15,603 nucleotides of DNA from Gammaproteobacteria bacterium. Lineage in GTDB: Bacteria > Pseudomonadota > Gammaproteobacteria > Steroidobacterales > Steroidobacteraceae. The notes under the pieces were generated by a model, which was not told where the DNA came from, ran no database searches, and was given only the letters and a program-made list of their open reading frames with translations. Made by a program: the position numbers and the translations under genes. How positions within the stretch are numbered: position 1 is the first letter of the stretch; each line of letters starts with the position of its first letter. Positions 1-6,048 of the stretch are shown here, piece by piece. The stretch lies in NCBI GenBank assembly GCA_029857655.1, contig JAOUGR010000010.1, forward strand, positions 1 to 15,603, written 5' to 3'.

Positions 1-456
1 GAGCAGCGCGGATCCGATGAGTTCGCCTGTGGAGTAGACCGGATTGGCCATGCCGCCCGTGAACGCGGTCGACTTTGCGCGCCCGAGGGATGTGAGCGTG
101 TAGGCGGCCGTGGTCGCAGCACCGCCCGCGACGATCGCCGCGAGCCAGCGCAGCCAGTCGGGCAGGCCCGTCATGACGCTTGCTGCAACGACGACGCCTG
201 CGGCGAGCGCGATCGGTGCAGCGATCAGGTCCAGTGCATGGTCCACGCCGGGGATGTAATAGGCCGCGATCTCCAGCAGGGTCGCGACCGTTACAGCAAT
301 CAGCGCGACGGGTTCGCCAAGCCAGGCGAAGCCAGGTGCCGGTTCTATAATCCCGAAGTGAATCGCGAGACCTGCGGCCAGCAGCGGCACGAAAGCGCGG
401 AACCCTGCTGCAGCAGCAAGCGCGATGCCGGTCACGACCGAGAGGCCGACACTCAC
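1..456 (-). CDS. DUF4126 family integral membrane protein (C-terminus off the window)
   Basis: The visible 152 residues begin at a GTG codon (456-454) that shares bases with the TGA of the upstream nudC gene (GTGA overlap), so the two are probably translationally coupled. The sequence is strongly hydrophobic and Ala/Val-rich, with likely membrane helices near residues 4-30, 48-66, 79-95 and 102-120. The segment around residues 58-81 (LEIAAYYIPGVDHALDLIAAP) carries the E-x(n)-PGVD-x2-LD-x3-P pattern typical of DUF4126 proteins, and FRAFVPLL near residue 19 also fits the family. No biochemical function is established for the family, and nothing here suggests one. The end of the gene lies beyond position 1, so length and integrity cannot be judged. 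Membership in the family is fairly sure; the role is unknown. Confidence 0.8.
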   Translation of the reverse strand, partial: MSVGLSVVTGIALAAAAGFRAFVPLLAAGLAIHFGIIEPAPGFAWLGEPVALIAVTVATLLEIAAYYIPGVDHALDLIAAPIALAAGVVVAASVMTGLPDWLRWLAAIVAGGAATTAAYTLTSLGRAKSTAFTGGMANPVYSTGELIGSALL

Positions 457-1409
457 CGACGTCGGCCCCAGCCCCGTACTCCGGCTTCCTCGGCGAGCGG
501 ACGCGCGGCGCCCTCGTCGTACCACTCTTCGATCAGCCGGTATGCGATTGACTGCGGAAACGGCAGCAATGGCGTGCCGGCGGCGATCTCTGCGCGGCTG
601 AACCAGCGTGCATCCTCGAGTTCCTCGTCGCTCAGCAGGATTTCGGTCGAAAGCGCCGCCGCCCGAAAACCGAGCATCAGAGAACGGGGAAATGGCCAGG
701 GCTGGGATGACTGATAATCCGTTGTTCCCGCCACGATGCCGGTTTCCTCAAGCACCTCACGACGGACCGCGTCCTCGAGACTCTCGCCGGGCTCGACAAA
801 ACCCGCAATCGTGGAATAACGGCCCGCGGGCCAGCGGGCCTGGCGTCCGAGCAGGATTCGGTCATCTCGCGTGACGAGCACGATGATCGCCGGATCCACG
901 CGGGGAAAGAATTCCGTGGCGCAGTCCGCATTGGTGCAGGCCATCATGCGCCCGGCCTGCTGCGGTCGGGTCGGTGCGCCGCAACTGCCGCAGAAGCGAT
1001 GACGGTGACGGAATGAGACCATCGCGCGCGCGTAGGCCAGGAGCCCCGCCTCCTCGTGCGCAAGCAATCCCGCGGCAAGGCGCAGGTCGGCGAATTCGGC
1101 GCCGTCGGTGAGCGGAGGCGGCTCATCGGTTTCGATCTCGGTAGTGAAGATGGCGCGGCCGCCGTATTCGCCGAGCAGGATCAACTCATCCGCGGCAATG
1201 TCCGCCAGCGGTCCGACCCCGAATTCGAGCAGGACAGCGCTGGGAAGCGGGGCGCGGATCAGTGGACAGCGCGAACGCCAGACCAGAATCAGACGGGCCG
1301 AGCCATCCGCAATGGCAAGCGAAACTGTCTCGGCATCGGCGCGCGAGAATTTCAGTCGATCGACATGCGGCCCGGCAAAGACGTTGGGGCGCTCGATGTC
1401 AGGGCGCAT
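453..1409 (-). CDS. nudC: NAD(H) pyrophosphatase / RNA deNADding hydrolase NudC
   Basis: This 318-residue Nudix hydrolase should cleave NADH to NMNH and AMP in the cytoplasm, and NudC of E. coli also removes NAD caps from RNA. What is seen: an N-terminal domain (about 1-130), a zinc ribbon with C140, C143, C158 and C163, a complete Nudix box at 203-225 (G203, E209, R217-E218, E221-E222, G224), and the NudC-specific SQPWPFPRS motif at 235-243. Only the NADH-pyrophosphatase branch has that last motif, so the assignment is strong. E. coli NudC is about 257 residues; the extra length here is mostly in the N-terminal domain and a charged C-terminal tail. The ATG is preceded by GAGGAA nine bases upstream. 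It starts 33 bases after the FlhC-like gene stops and overlaps the DUF4126 gene by four bases, so all three genes are probably one operon. Confidence 0.95.
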   Translation of the reverse strand: MRPDIERPNVFAGPHVDRLKFSRADAETVSLAIADGSARLILVWRSRCPLIRAPLPSAVLLEFGVGPLADIAADELILLGEYGGRAIFTTEIETDEPPPLTDGAEFADLRLAAGLLAHEEAGLLAYARAMVSFRHRHRFCGSCGAPTRPQQAGRMMACTNADCATEFFPRVDPAIIVLVTRDDRILLGRQARWPAGRYSTIAGFVEPGESLEDAVRREVLEETGIVAGTTDYQSSQPWPFPRSLMLGFRAAALSTEILLSDEELEDARWFSRAEIAAGTPLLPFPQSIAYRLIEEWYDEGAARPLAEEAGVRGWGRRR

Positions 1410-1442
1410 CGGAGACCGTTCCTCGAGGAAAGACGCGCCATT

Positions 1443-2021
1443 CTAACAGTCACCCACCGACAGGCCCGGGCGGGCGGGCGGGCGCGTCGAAGCGCAGAAT
1501 TCGCAGGCATTCGGCTTCTCGGCATAGCGCAGGACGACGAGCAGGCTGCCACAGCCTTCGCAATCGTCCAGACACAGCTCGTTTTGCCGCTCCAGCGAGC
1601 GCATCAGATGGCAGGCGTGTTCGAATGAAATCTGCGGGTGCTCAAAAAGACCGGCAAAGGTCTCGTAGGCCTCGCAGAATCTCTCGCCCCAGCGCAGCTG
1701 GTCCATGCCGCCCGGTGAGCTGCGTGCGTCACGGCGCAGCAAACCGAGGATGCACATCAGCGTCGCGAGACCCGCTGCTTCCCGGCGGATGCCGGCATTG
1801 CGCATGAAAAAGGCACTTTGGCGCGGCGACTTGCCGCGGTGGCGCCGGACGTCGCGGCGCCCGGCGTCCGCGACATACGAGCGGTAGAGCTTGCGGATCC
1901 GGTCATCGGTCAGGCCGGTCCAGCTTCGGATGGTTCGTGTTCGCGCCTCGTGCCCGATCAGGCGAAGAGCCAGGTCGAGCCGGAGCCGGTCGCGGGTGTA
2001 GCGGTCGTCGGTGATTCGCAT
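1443..2021 (-). CDS. FlhC-like zinc-binding transcriptional regulator
   Basis: The 192-residue product has the same length as E. coli FlhC, the zinc-containing subunit of the flagellar master activator FlhD4C2. Recalled from memory, E. coli FlhC matches along the whole length. An N-terminal helical region (LALRLIGHEARTRTI then TGLTDDRIRKLYRSY, about 16-49) parallels FlhC's LAMELITLGAR...LSRGRLIKLYKEL. A central PRQSAFFMRN segment (66-75) fits FlhC's FSTDWFMTW. The C-terminus has C154-x2-C157-x15-C173-x2-C176, against C-x2-C-x16-C-x2-C in FlhC, preceded by HLMRSLE as in FlhC's TLVRFVE. No flagellar or chemotaxis genes are nearby. It diverges from a FlhD-like gene rather than following flhD in an operon, and leads into nudC. 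Family membership is fairly sure. That it controls motility is not shown, and another regulon is quite possible. Confidence 0.8.
   Translation of the reverse strand: MRITDDRYTRDRLRLDLALRLIGHEARTRTIRSWTGLTDDRIRKLYRSYVADAGRRDVRRHRGKSPRQSAFFMRNAGIRREAAGLATLMCILGLLRRDARSSPGGMDQLRWGERFCEAYETFAGLFEHPQISFEHACHLMRSLERQNELCLDDCEGCGSLLVVLRYAEKPNACEFCASTRPPARPGLSVGDC
1468..1482 (+). other. G-quadruplex motif (four G3 runs with 1-nt loops)
   Basis: The plus strand reads GGGCGGGCGGGCGGG: four runs of three G separated by single C residues, the pattern expected to form a very stable parallel G-quadruplex. It lies near the 3' end of the FlhC-like coding region, which is read from the other strand, so the G-rich strand is the transcription template and the mRNA carries the C-rich complement. 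It encodes part of the Arg/Pro/Ala-rich tail and lies about 60 bases before the nudC start. In GC-rich DNA it may simply be a codon-use accident. Confidence 0.55.
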
Positions 2022-2031
2022 TGCGGTAGCC

Positions 2032-2060
2032 TTGACCTCAGGATAACTCGCTGGTATTTT
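2032..2060 (+). promoter_or_regulatory. Sigma70-like promoter for the FlhD-like gene
   Basis: TTGACC (2032-2037) and TATTTT (2055-2060) are separated by exactly 17 bases and point toward the gene starting at 2133, which has a GGGAG ribosome binding site at 2121-2125. The -35 matches consensus in five of six positions. The local AT-rich tract stands out in a GC-rich region. The transcription start would fall near 2067, giving a leader of about 65 bases. Confidence 0.5.
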
Positions 2061-2068
2061 TTTACCAG
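2051..2068. promoter_or_regulatory. Palindromic operator candidate, CTGGTA-N6-TACCAG
   Basis: Two perfect 6-base arms, CTGGTA (2051-2056) and TACCAG (2063-2068), flank six T residues. The palindrome covers the -10 box of the plus-strand promoter and lies between two divergent regulatory genes. This is where a repressor or an autoregulator would bind. TGGT/ACCA half-sites are common for several regulator families, including GntR-type, so the binding protein cannot be named. The other reading is a short terminator-like hairpin, which is less likely because it lies upstream of both genes. Confidence 0.5.
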
Positions 2069-2132
2069 TAAATCATGAGCCGGACCAAGAGCTGGCCACC
2101 AACGTAATGGCACGTCAACGGGGAGAAATGCC

Positions 2133-2822
2133 ATGAATCGCCAACAACCGCTTGCGCTGGCGCCGCCAGCAGGGAATGCCGACTGGTCAGAGCGCACCCT
2201 GCTGGATGCAGCCACCCGCAAGACTCTGTGCTCGATGAATCTCGCGTTCCTCAATCTTGCGGCTGAACTGGCGGAAGAGGGGCGGCTGAAGCTGATTTCC
2301 GGCCTGCCGCCGCGAGCAGTGGACGCGCTGATCGATCCGGAGGCGCAACAGCGGCTCTGCGAGGGGTTGCCCTATGCGCTCTTTGATCTGCGCTTCGATG
2401 ACGGCAGTTTCTGGGAGAGCCAGATTGCCGCTGCGGGCGCAGTCCAGGACGGGGAGCCCGCGCTGGTAGTCGATGAGCGCATCGTCGGATTCGCCCGCAC
2501 CGTGATCATGCTGGCCTGGCACCTGGCGCAGACGCGCGCGCCTGGTGCAATACTCATGTTCGGCATGGCACCCGCGACGATCGGCGCATTTGCATCGCTT
2601 CCGGTCGCAGCATTTGACGGCATTGCGCGGCGGGTCGCAGCTTCGCTGACGGCTCGTTTCGGCTCACGGGCGCGATTCTGGCTCCAGTTCGAGGGATGTG
2701 CCGCAAATCCGGATGACAAGTCTGTCAGCGTGCTGCAGCAGCTCGGATTGCAGATCCAGGGTGCCGAAAGTGCCCGCCTGCAGGCGCTGCAGCGCAGACC
2801 GAGGCGCGCCGCACTCGGCTGA
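2133..2822 (+). CDS. FlhD-like regulator with an apparent internal duplication of the FlhD fold
   Basis: A 229-residue protein with no signal peptide or membrane segment. Residues 31-95 resemble E. coli FlhD: MNLAFLNLAAEL (35-46) corresponds to FlhD's INLSYLLLAQRL, then GLPPRAVDAL (57-66) to its LGI...TTLAAL region, then LFDLRFDD (83-90) to VCHFRFDS. Residues about 117-185 repeat the same pattern more loosely: IMLAWHLA (125-132), FGMAPATIGAF (143-153), TARF then RFW (173-183). Both copies therefore share LA-x2-LA, G[LM]-x-P, a Val/Ile-x-Ala step, RF, and a closing FW. FlhD alone is about 115 residues and works as a dimer inside FlhD4C2, so this could be a single-chain dimer. The start is fixed by GGGAG seven bases upstream. 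It faces the FlhC-like gene. Similarity of the first half is reasonably good; the second copy is inference. The final 45 residues match nothing I know. Confidence 0.55.
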   Translation: MNRQQPLALAPPAGNADWSERTLLDAATRKTLCSMNLAFLNLAAELAEEGRLKLISGLPPRAVDALIDPEAQQRLCEGLPYALFDLRFDDGSFWESQIAAAGAVQDGEPALVVDERIVGFARTVIMLAWHLAQTRAPGAILMFGMAPATIGAFASLPVAAFDGIARRVAASLTARFGSRARFWLQFEGCAANPDDKSVSVLQQLGLQIQGAESARLQALQRRPRRAALG

Positions 2823-2854
2823 TCGGCATTGCTCCGGTGGTTGCCGGGGATCAG
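2819..2854 (+). terminator. Weak hairpin after the FlhD-like gene, possible terminator
   Basis: CTGATC-GGCA (2819-2828) can pair with TGCC (2842-2845) and GATCAG (2849-2854), leaving a three-base bulge and a loop of about 13 bases. A pyrimidine-rich stretch with short T runs follows, but not immediately. It begins at the stop codon of the FlhD-like gene and precedes yadG by about 60 bases. It is imperfect and could be chance. Confidence 0.2.
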
Positions 2855-2911
2855 GCCGCAGCTTACGCTTCGCGCCTGTCCGTCATCTTTTCGTCGTTTC
2901 CCCGGAGTCCC

Positions 2912-3847
2912 ATGAAGGCGCTTTCGATCCGCAGCCTGACCAAGACCTACGGCAATGGCGTGCAGGCGCTGCGCGGCATCGACCTCGACGTTCAGGAAGG
3001 CGATTTCTTCGCGCTGCTCGGCCCTAATGGCGCCGGCAAGACGACAATCATCGGCATCATCGTGTCGCTGGTGACGAAGTCGGGTGGCAATGTCGAGGTG
3101 TTCGGCTACGACATCGACCGCGCACTCGCGCACGCGAAGTCATGCATCGGGCTCGTGCCGCAGGAAATCAATTTCAACCAGTTCGAGAAAGTATTCACGA
3201 TCATCGTGAACCAGGCCGGTTTCTACGGTATCCCGCGACGCCTCGCTCTCGAGCGCGCCGAACGCTACCTGCGCCAGCTCCAGCTCTGGGACAAGCGCGA
3301 CCAGATCGCACGTTCGCTTTCGGGCGGGATGAAACGCCGCCTGATGATCGCGCGCGCGCTGGTGCACGAGCCGCGGCTTCTGATACTCGACGAACCGACC
3401 GCGGGCGTTGACATCGAGATCCGGCGCAGCATGTGGGCATTCCTGCGCGGCATCAACGAGCAGGGCACGACGATCATCCTGACGACGCATTACCTGGAGG
3501 AAGCCGAAAGCCTGTGCCGCAACATCGCGATCATTGACGGCGGCCGGATAATCGAGAATGACTCGATGGCCGGCGTGATCCGCAAGCTTAGCCACGAGAC
3601 ATTCGTGTTGAACCTGCGTTGCGCGATTACCGCGCCGCCGCCGTTGCCGGGCTATGTGTCGCGCATGACCGACGACCACACGCTGGAAGTGGAGGTCTCG
3701 AAGGAACAGAGCCTCAATGACATCTTCGCGCGCCTGACGCAGGGCGGATTCGAGGTCGTCAGTATGCGCAACAAGGTCAACCGGCTGGAAGAGTTGTTCA
3801 TGCGCCTGGTCGAGAACAGGGGCGCCGCCAGCGCCCAGGGGAGCTGA
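2912..3847 (+). CDS. yadG: ABC-2 exporter ATP-binding subunit YadG
   Basis: The 311-residue cytoplasmic ATPase powers the permease encoded immediately downstream. The sequence shows Walker [10 protein letters not shown] at 37-45, Q-loop Gln84, signature LSGGM at 136-140, Walker B LLILDE at 156-161 and switch His193. It follows E. coli YadG closely from memory: [56 protein letters not shown] and, near the C-terminus, SMRNKVNRLEELF all agree. E. coli YadG is 308 residues. The reading frame is open upstream to about 2837, but the ATG at 2912 has GGAG four bases before it and puts the family N-terminus (KALSIRSLTKTYG) in the right place. The substrate of YadGH is not known. A drug, lipid or glycan export role is only inferred from other ABC-2 systems. 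Confidence 0.93.
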   Translation: MKALSIRSLTKTYGNGVQALRGIDLDVQEGDFFALLGPNGAGKTTIIGIIVSLVTKSGGNVEVFGYDIDRALAHAKSCIGLVPQEINFNQFEKVFTIIVNQAGFYGIPRRLALERAERYLRQLQLWDKRDQIARSLSGGMKRRLMIARALVHEPRLLILDEPTAGVDIEIRRSMWAFLRGINEQGTTIILTTHYLEEAESLCRNIAIIDGGRIIENDSMAGVIRKLSHETFVLNLRCAITAPPPLPGYVSRMTDDHTLEVEVSKEQSLNDIFARLTQGGFEVVSMRNKVNRLEELFMRLVENRGAASAQGS

Positions 3848-3848
3848 C

Positions 3849-4640
3849 ATGGAAGCAACCGCTCCGTCGCTCGCGCGCATCCGGCGCATCGGCCTGCAGA
3901 CCATCGTGCGCCGCGAGTACGGCCGCATCATCCGCATCTGGGGCCAGACGCTGGTGCCGCCGGCGGTCACGGCGACGCTGTATTTCGTGATTTTCGGCAG
4001 CCTGATCGGCAGGCGGATCGGCCCGATGGGCGGCTACGACTACATGCAGTACATCGCGCCGGGCCTGATCATGATGGCGGTCATCACGAATTCCTACGGC
4101 AATGTCGTCTCGAGTTTTTTCGGCGCGAAGTTCGGCAAGCACATCGAGGAGCTCCTGGTTGCGCCGCTGCCGAACTGGCTGATCGTGATCGGATACATTT
4201 CCGGCGGCGTCATGCGTGGGTTGCTGGTCGGTACGGTCGTGACCTGTGTTGCGCTGTTCTTCACGCACATTCCGGTCGAGAATCCGTTGCTGGTCGCCGG
4301 CTCCGTGCTGCTGACTTCGGTGGTGTTCGCGCTGGGCGGCTTTTTCAACGCGATATTTGCGAAGAACTTCGACCAGATCTCCTGGTTCCCGACCTTCATC
4401 CTGACGCCGATGATCTACCTTGGCGGCGTGTTTTATTCGGTATCGCTGCTGCCGGAATGGGCCCAGCGGCTTTCCTACGCCAACCCGATCCTGTACATGG
4501 TCAACGCATTCCGCCACGGTTTTCTCGGCACCAGCGATGTCAAGGTCGGGCTTGCGTTTGCGATCATGACGGCATTCGCGATCGCAATGTTCACACTGGT
4601 GGTCACGCTGATGAACCGGGGCACGGGTATCCGGGAGTAA
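3849..4640 (+). CDS. yadH: ABC-2 type permease subunit YadH
   Basis: A 263-residue inner-membrane protein with about six hydrophobic segments (near residues 34-53, 66-86, 108-134, 139-163, 172-195 and 231-254), the layout of the ABC-2 permease family (YadH, NodJ and relatives). YadH-like stretches include LVPPAVTATLYFVIFGSLIG near the start, QYIAPGLIMMAVI in the second helix region, and TPMIYLGGVFYS followed by LPEWAQRLSYANPILYMVNA toward the end. The ATG at 3849 is one base past the yadG stop and has GGGGAGC upstream, so the two are co-translated. Together with YadG it should form a homodimeric-type exporter whose cargo is unknown. Confidence 0.93.
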   Translation: MEATAPSLARIRRIGLQTIVRREYGRIIRIWGQTLVPPAVTATLYFVIFGSLIGRRIGPMGGYDYMQYIAPGLIMMAVITNSYGNVVSSFFGAKFGKHIEELLVAPLPNWLIVIGYISGGVMRGLLVGTVVTCVALFFTHIPVENPLLVAGSVLLTSVVFALGGFFNAIFAKNFDQISWFPTFILTPMIYLGGVFYSVSLLPEWAQRLSYANPILYMVNAFRHGFLGTSDVKVGLAFAIMTAFAIAMFTLVVTLMNRGTGIRE

Positions 4641-4645
4641 CGGTC

Positions 4646-5338
4646 ATGTGCGGGCGCTATGCATTCTTCTCACCGGCTGAATCCGTCAAGCGCACATTTG
4701 CGCTGGACTTCAAGCCGGAGCTCGTGCCGCGCTACAACATCGCGCCGACGCAATCGGTGCCCGCACTGCGCGTCGGCGAGGAAGGATCTCGGACGCTCGT
4801 CATGCTGCATTGGGGGCTGGTGCCGCGCTGGGCCAAGGAACGCGCAATCGGCAACCGGATGATCAACGCACGTTCCGAGACGCTTGCTGAGAAGCCGGCT
4901 TATCGGGACGCATTTCGCCGGCGGCGCTGCCTCATCCTCGCCGACGGCTGGTATGAATGGCAGGCCGCGCCGGGCGGGAAGCAACCCTGGTTTGTCCGGC
5001 TTCGCGATCCACGACCGATCACGTTCGCGGGCCTGTGGGAACGATGGAAGGAACCGGCGGGCGGGGAGTTGCTCGAGTCGTGCACGATAGTGACGACCGA
5101 CGCATCTGAATCGATACGCAGGATCCACGAACGAATGCCGGTGGTGTTGCCGGAACCGGCCTGGGATCGCTGGATGGATCCGGCCTATTCGGACACCGAA
5201 ACTCTGTCAGAGATTCTCAGACCGTACGATGCGAAAGCGTTGAAGGCCTGGCAGGTCAGCCGGCTCGTCAACACCCCGAAAAATGAAGGTCCGAAGCTTA
5301 TCGAGGCGGAAGGCTCAGGCGCCGTGGTCGGCGCCTGA
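4646..5338 (+). CDS. yedK: SOS-response-associated (SRAP/HMCES) DNA-protein crosslink protein YedK
   Basis: A 230-residue SRAP-domain protein. This family protects abasic sites in single-stranded DNA by forming a thiazolidine crosslink through the N-terminal cysteine. The key residues are present: Cys2 after the cleavable Met (MCGRYAFF), Asn74 in INARSE, Glu104 in GWYEW, and His161 in IHERMPV. Other family motifs are RYNIAPTQ (29-36) and WGLVPRWAK (56-64). Length matches E. coli YedK (about 222). The frame is open farther upstream, but the start must be the ATG at 4646 because the catalytic Cys has to be residue 2. It begins five bases after yadH ends, which suggests co-transcription. No LexA box was recognised just upstream. 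The gene converges on the DUF1318 gene with nine bases between stop codons. Confidence 0.95.
   Translation: MCGRYAFFSPAESVKRTFALDFKPELVPRYNIAPTQSVPALRVGEEGSRTLVMLHWGLVPRWAKERAIGNRMINARSETLAEKPAYRDAFRRRRCLILADGWYEWQAAPGGKQPWFVRLRDPRPITFAGLWERWKEPAGGELLESCTIVTTDASESIRRIHERMPVVLPEPAWDRWMDPAYSDTETLSEILRPYDAKALKAWQVSRLVNTPKNEGPKLIEAEGSGAVVGA
5315..5338. terminator. Perfect 9-bp hairpin over the yedK stop codon, possible two-way terminator
   Basis: TCAGGCGCC (5315-5323) and GGCGCCTGA (5330-5338) are perfect complements around a six-base GTGGTC loop. The second arm ends in the yedK TGA. The hairpin sits exactly between convergent genes, where a shared transcription stop would be useful. No U-tract follows on the plus strand, so intrinsic termination is uncertain. 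Confidence 0.4.
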
Positions 5339-5347
5339 ACCGGCCGG

Positions 5348-5953
5348 TCACTTCCTGGCCCAGTCGCCGCTGCCTTTTTTGTAGTACCAGCCGGCGCGCG
5401 CGTTCGCGATCCAGCGCTGGGCAAAGGTGCCGCGTATGTCCGATTCCCATTCGGGGTGGCCATTTGCATTTGCGATCTCGGCATAGAGCGCACTGCGATC
5501 CGCATTCTCGTCGGCCACCAGTTTGCGCGCGCGATTGCGGTCTGCAAGCGGCACGGAATTTACGTCACGGAGGTCGACGAGACCATCCGATGTCAGGCCG
5601 ATGGCGCCAGAAGCAAAAAATTGCTCGAGGTCGGCAGCTCGGGCCTTCATCGACGAGGTCAATGTCCGGATAGCCGGGCTGGAAACATCGATGTCCGCCT
5701 GCGCCTGCGCGGCGGGCACGACAAAGTCGAGCGTTCCACGCAGCGCCGTAAGCATCAATTCGCCGCCGCGTATGCCCAGCGACGACTGCTCGTTCGGTGC
5801 GGGTTCCGCCGCCTTGCCGGGGCCCCAGATATCTTCAATGATGCGGTCGGCCGCTTTCTCGGCCGCGGCGGCGGGGAAATAGACGTTGATCGTCACGCAG
5901 GCGGCGAGCGCCAGGCAGCCGACGACAATTCCCGTAGTGATCCAGCGAATCAT
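5348..5953 (-). CDS. DUF1318 (YdbL-like) lipoprotein
   Basis: A 201-residue envelope protein. A short signal sequence ends in a lipobox, LAAC with Cys19 as the lipidated residue, followed by VTINVYFPAAAAEKAADRIIED, a stretch typical of DUF1318 proteins that carry a lipoprotein N-terminus. The C-terminal half (about 100-201) has the family features: IGLTSDGLVDLRD, a polar helix with ENADRSALYAEIANANG (about 148-164), and a closing KKGSGDWARK. E. coli YdbL is shorter, about 108 residues, and is encoded after ydbH and the small lipoprotein gene ynbE. The ATG has a strong AGGAGG at 5966-5961. The AsmA/YdbH-like gene lies 95 bases upstream, so the pair resembles ydbH-ydbL. It probably acts at the outer membrane or in the periplasm with that partner; the molecular role is unproved. 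Confidence 0.8.
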   Translation of the reverse strand: MIRWITTGIVVGCLALAACVTINVYFPAAAAEKAADRIIEDIWGPGKAAEPAPNEQSSLGIRGGELMLTALRGTLDFVVPAAQAQADIDVSSPAIRTLTSSMKARAADLEQFFASGAIGLTSDGLVDLRDVNSVPLADRNRARKLVADENADRSALYAEIANANGHPEWESDIRGTFAQRWIANARAGWYYKKGSGDWARK

Positions 5954-6048
5954 GTCAAATCCTCCTGCGAATTCCGTGCCGGTCGGAAACCATGCTCACC
6001 GCCGGCGGCTGAACGATGCCTGAACCGATTCTAGCGCACCGGCCGGCC

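Noticed and set aside
2051-2068. Reading the CTGGTA/TACCAG palindrome as an intrinsic terminator
   Set aside because: The stem is only 6 bp with the T run in the loop rather than after it, and it lies upstream of both flanking genes.
3140-3970. Long open frame on the minus strand (276 codons) opposite yadG
   Set aside because: It lies opposite a clear ATPase gene, has a His/Arg/Asp-rich composition typical of antisense frames in GC-rich DNA, and shows no motif.
5954-6048. Search for a ynbE-like small lipoprotein gene in the gap between the AsmA-like and DUF1318 genes
   Set aside because: Only 95 bases are available and no lipobox-bearing frame is present; the stretch holds the DUF1318 ribosome site.
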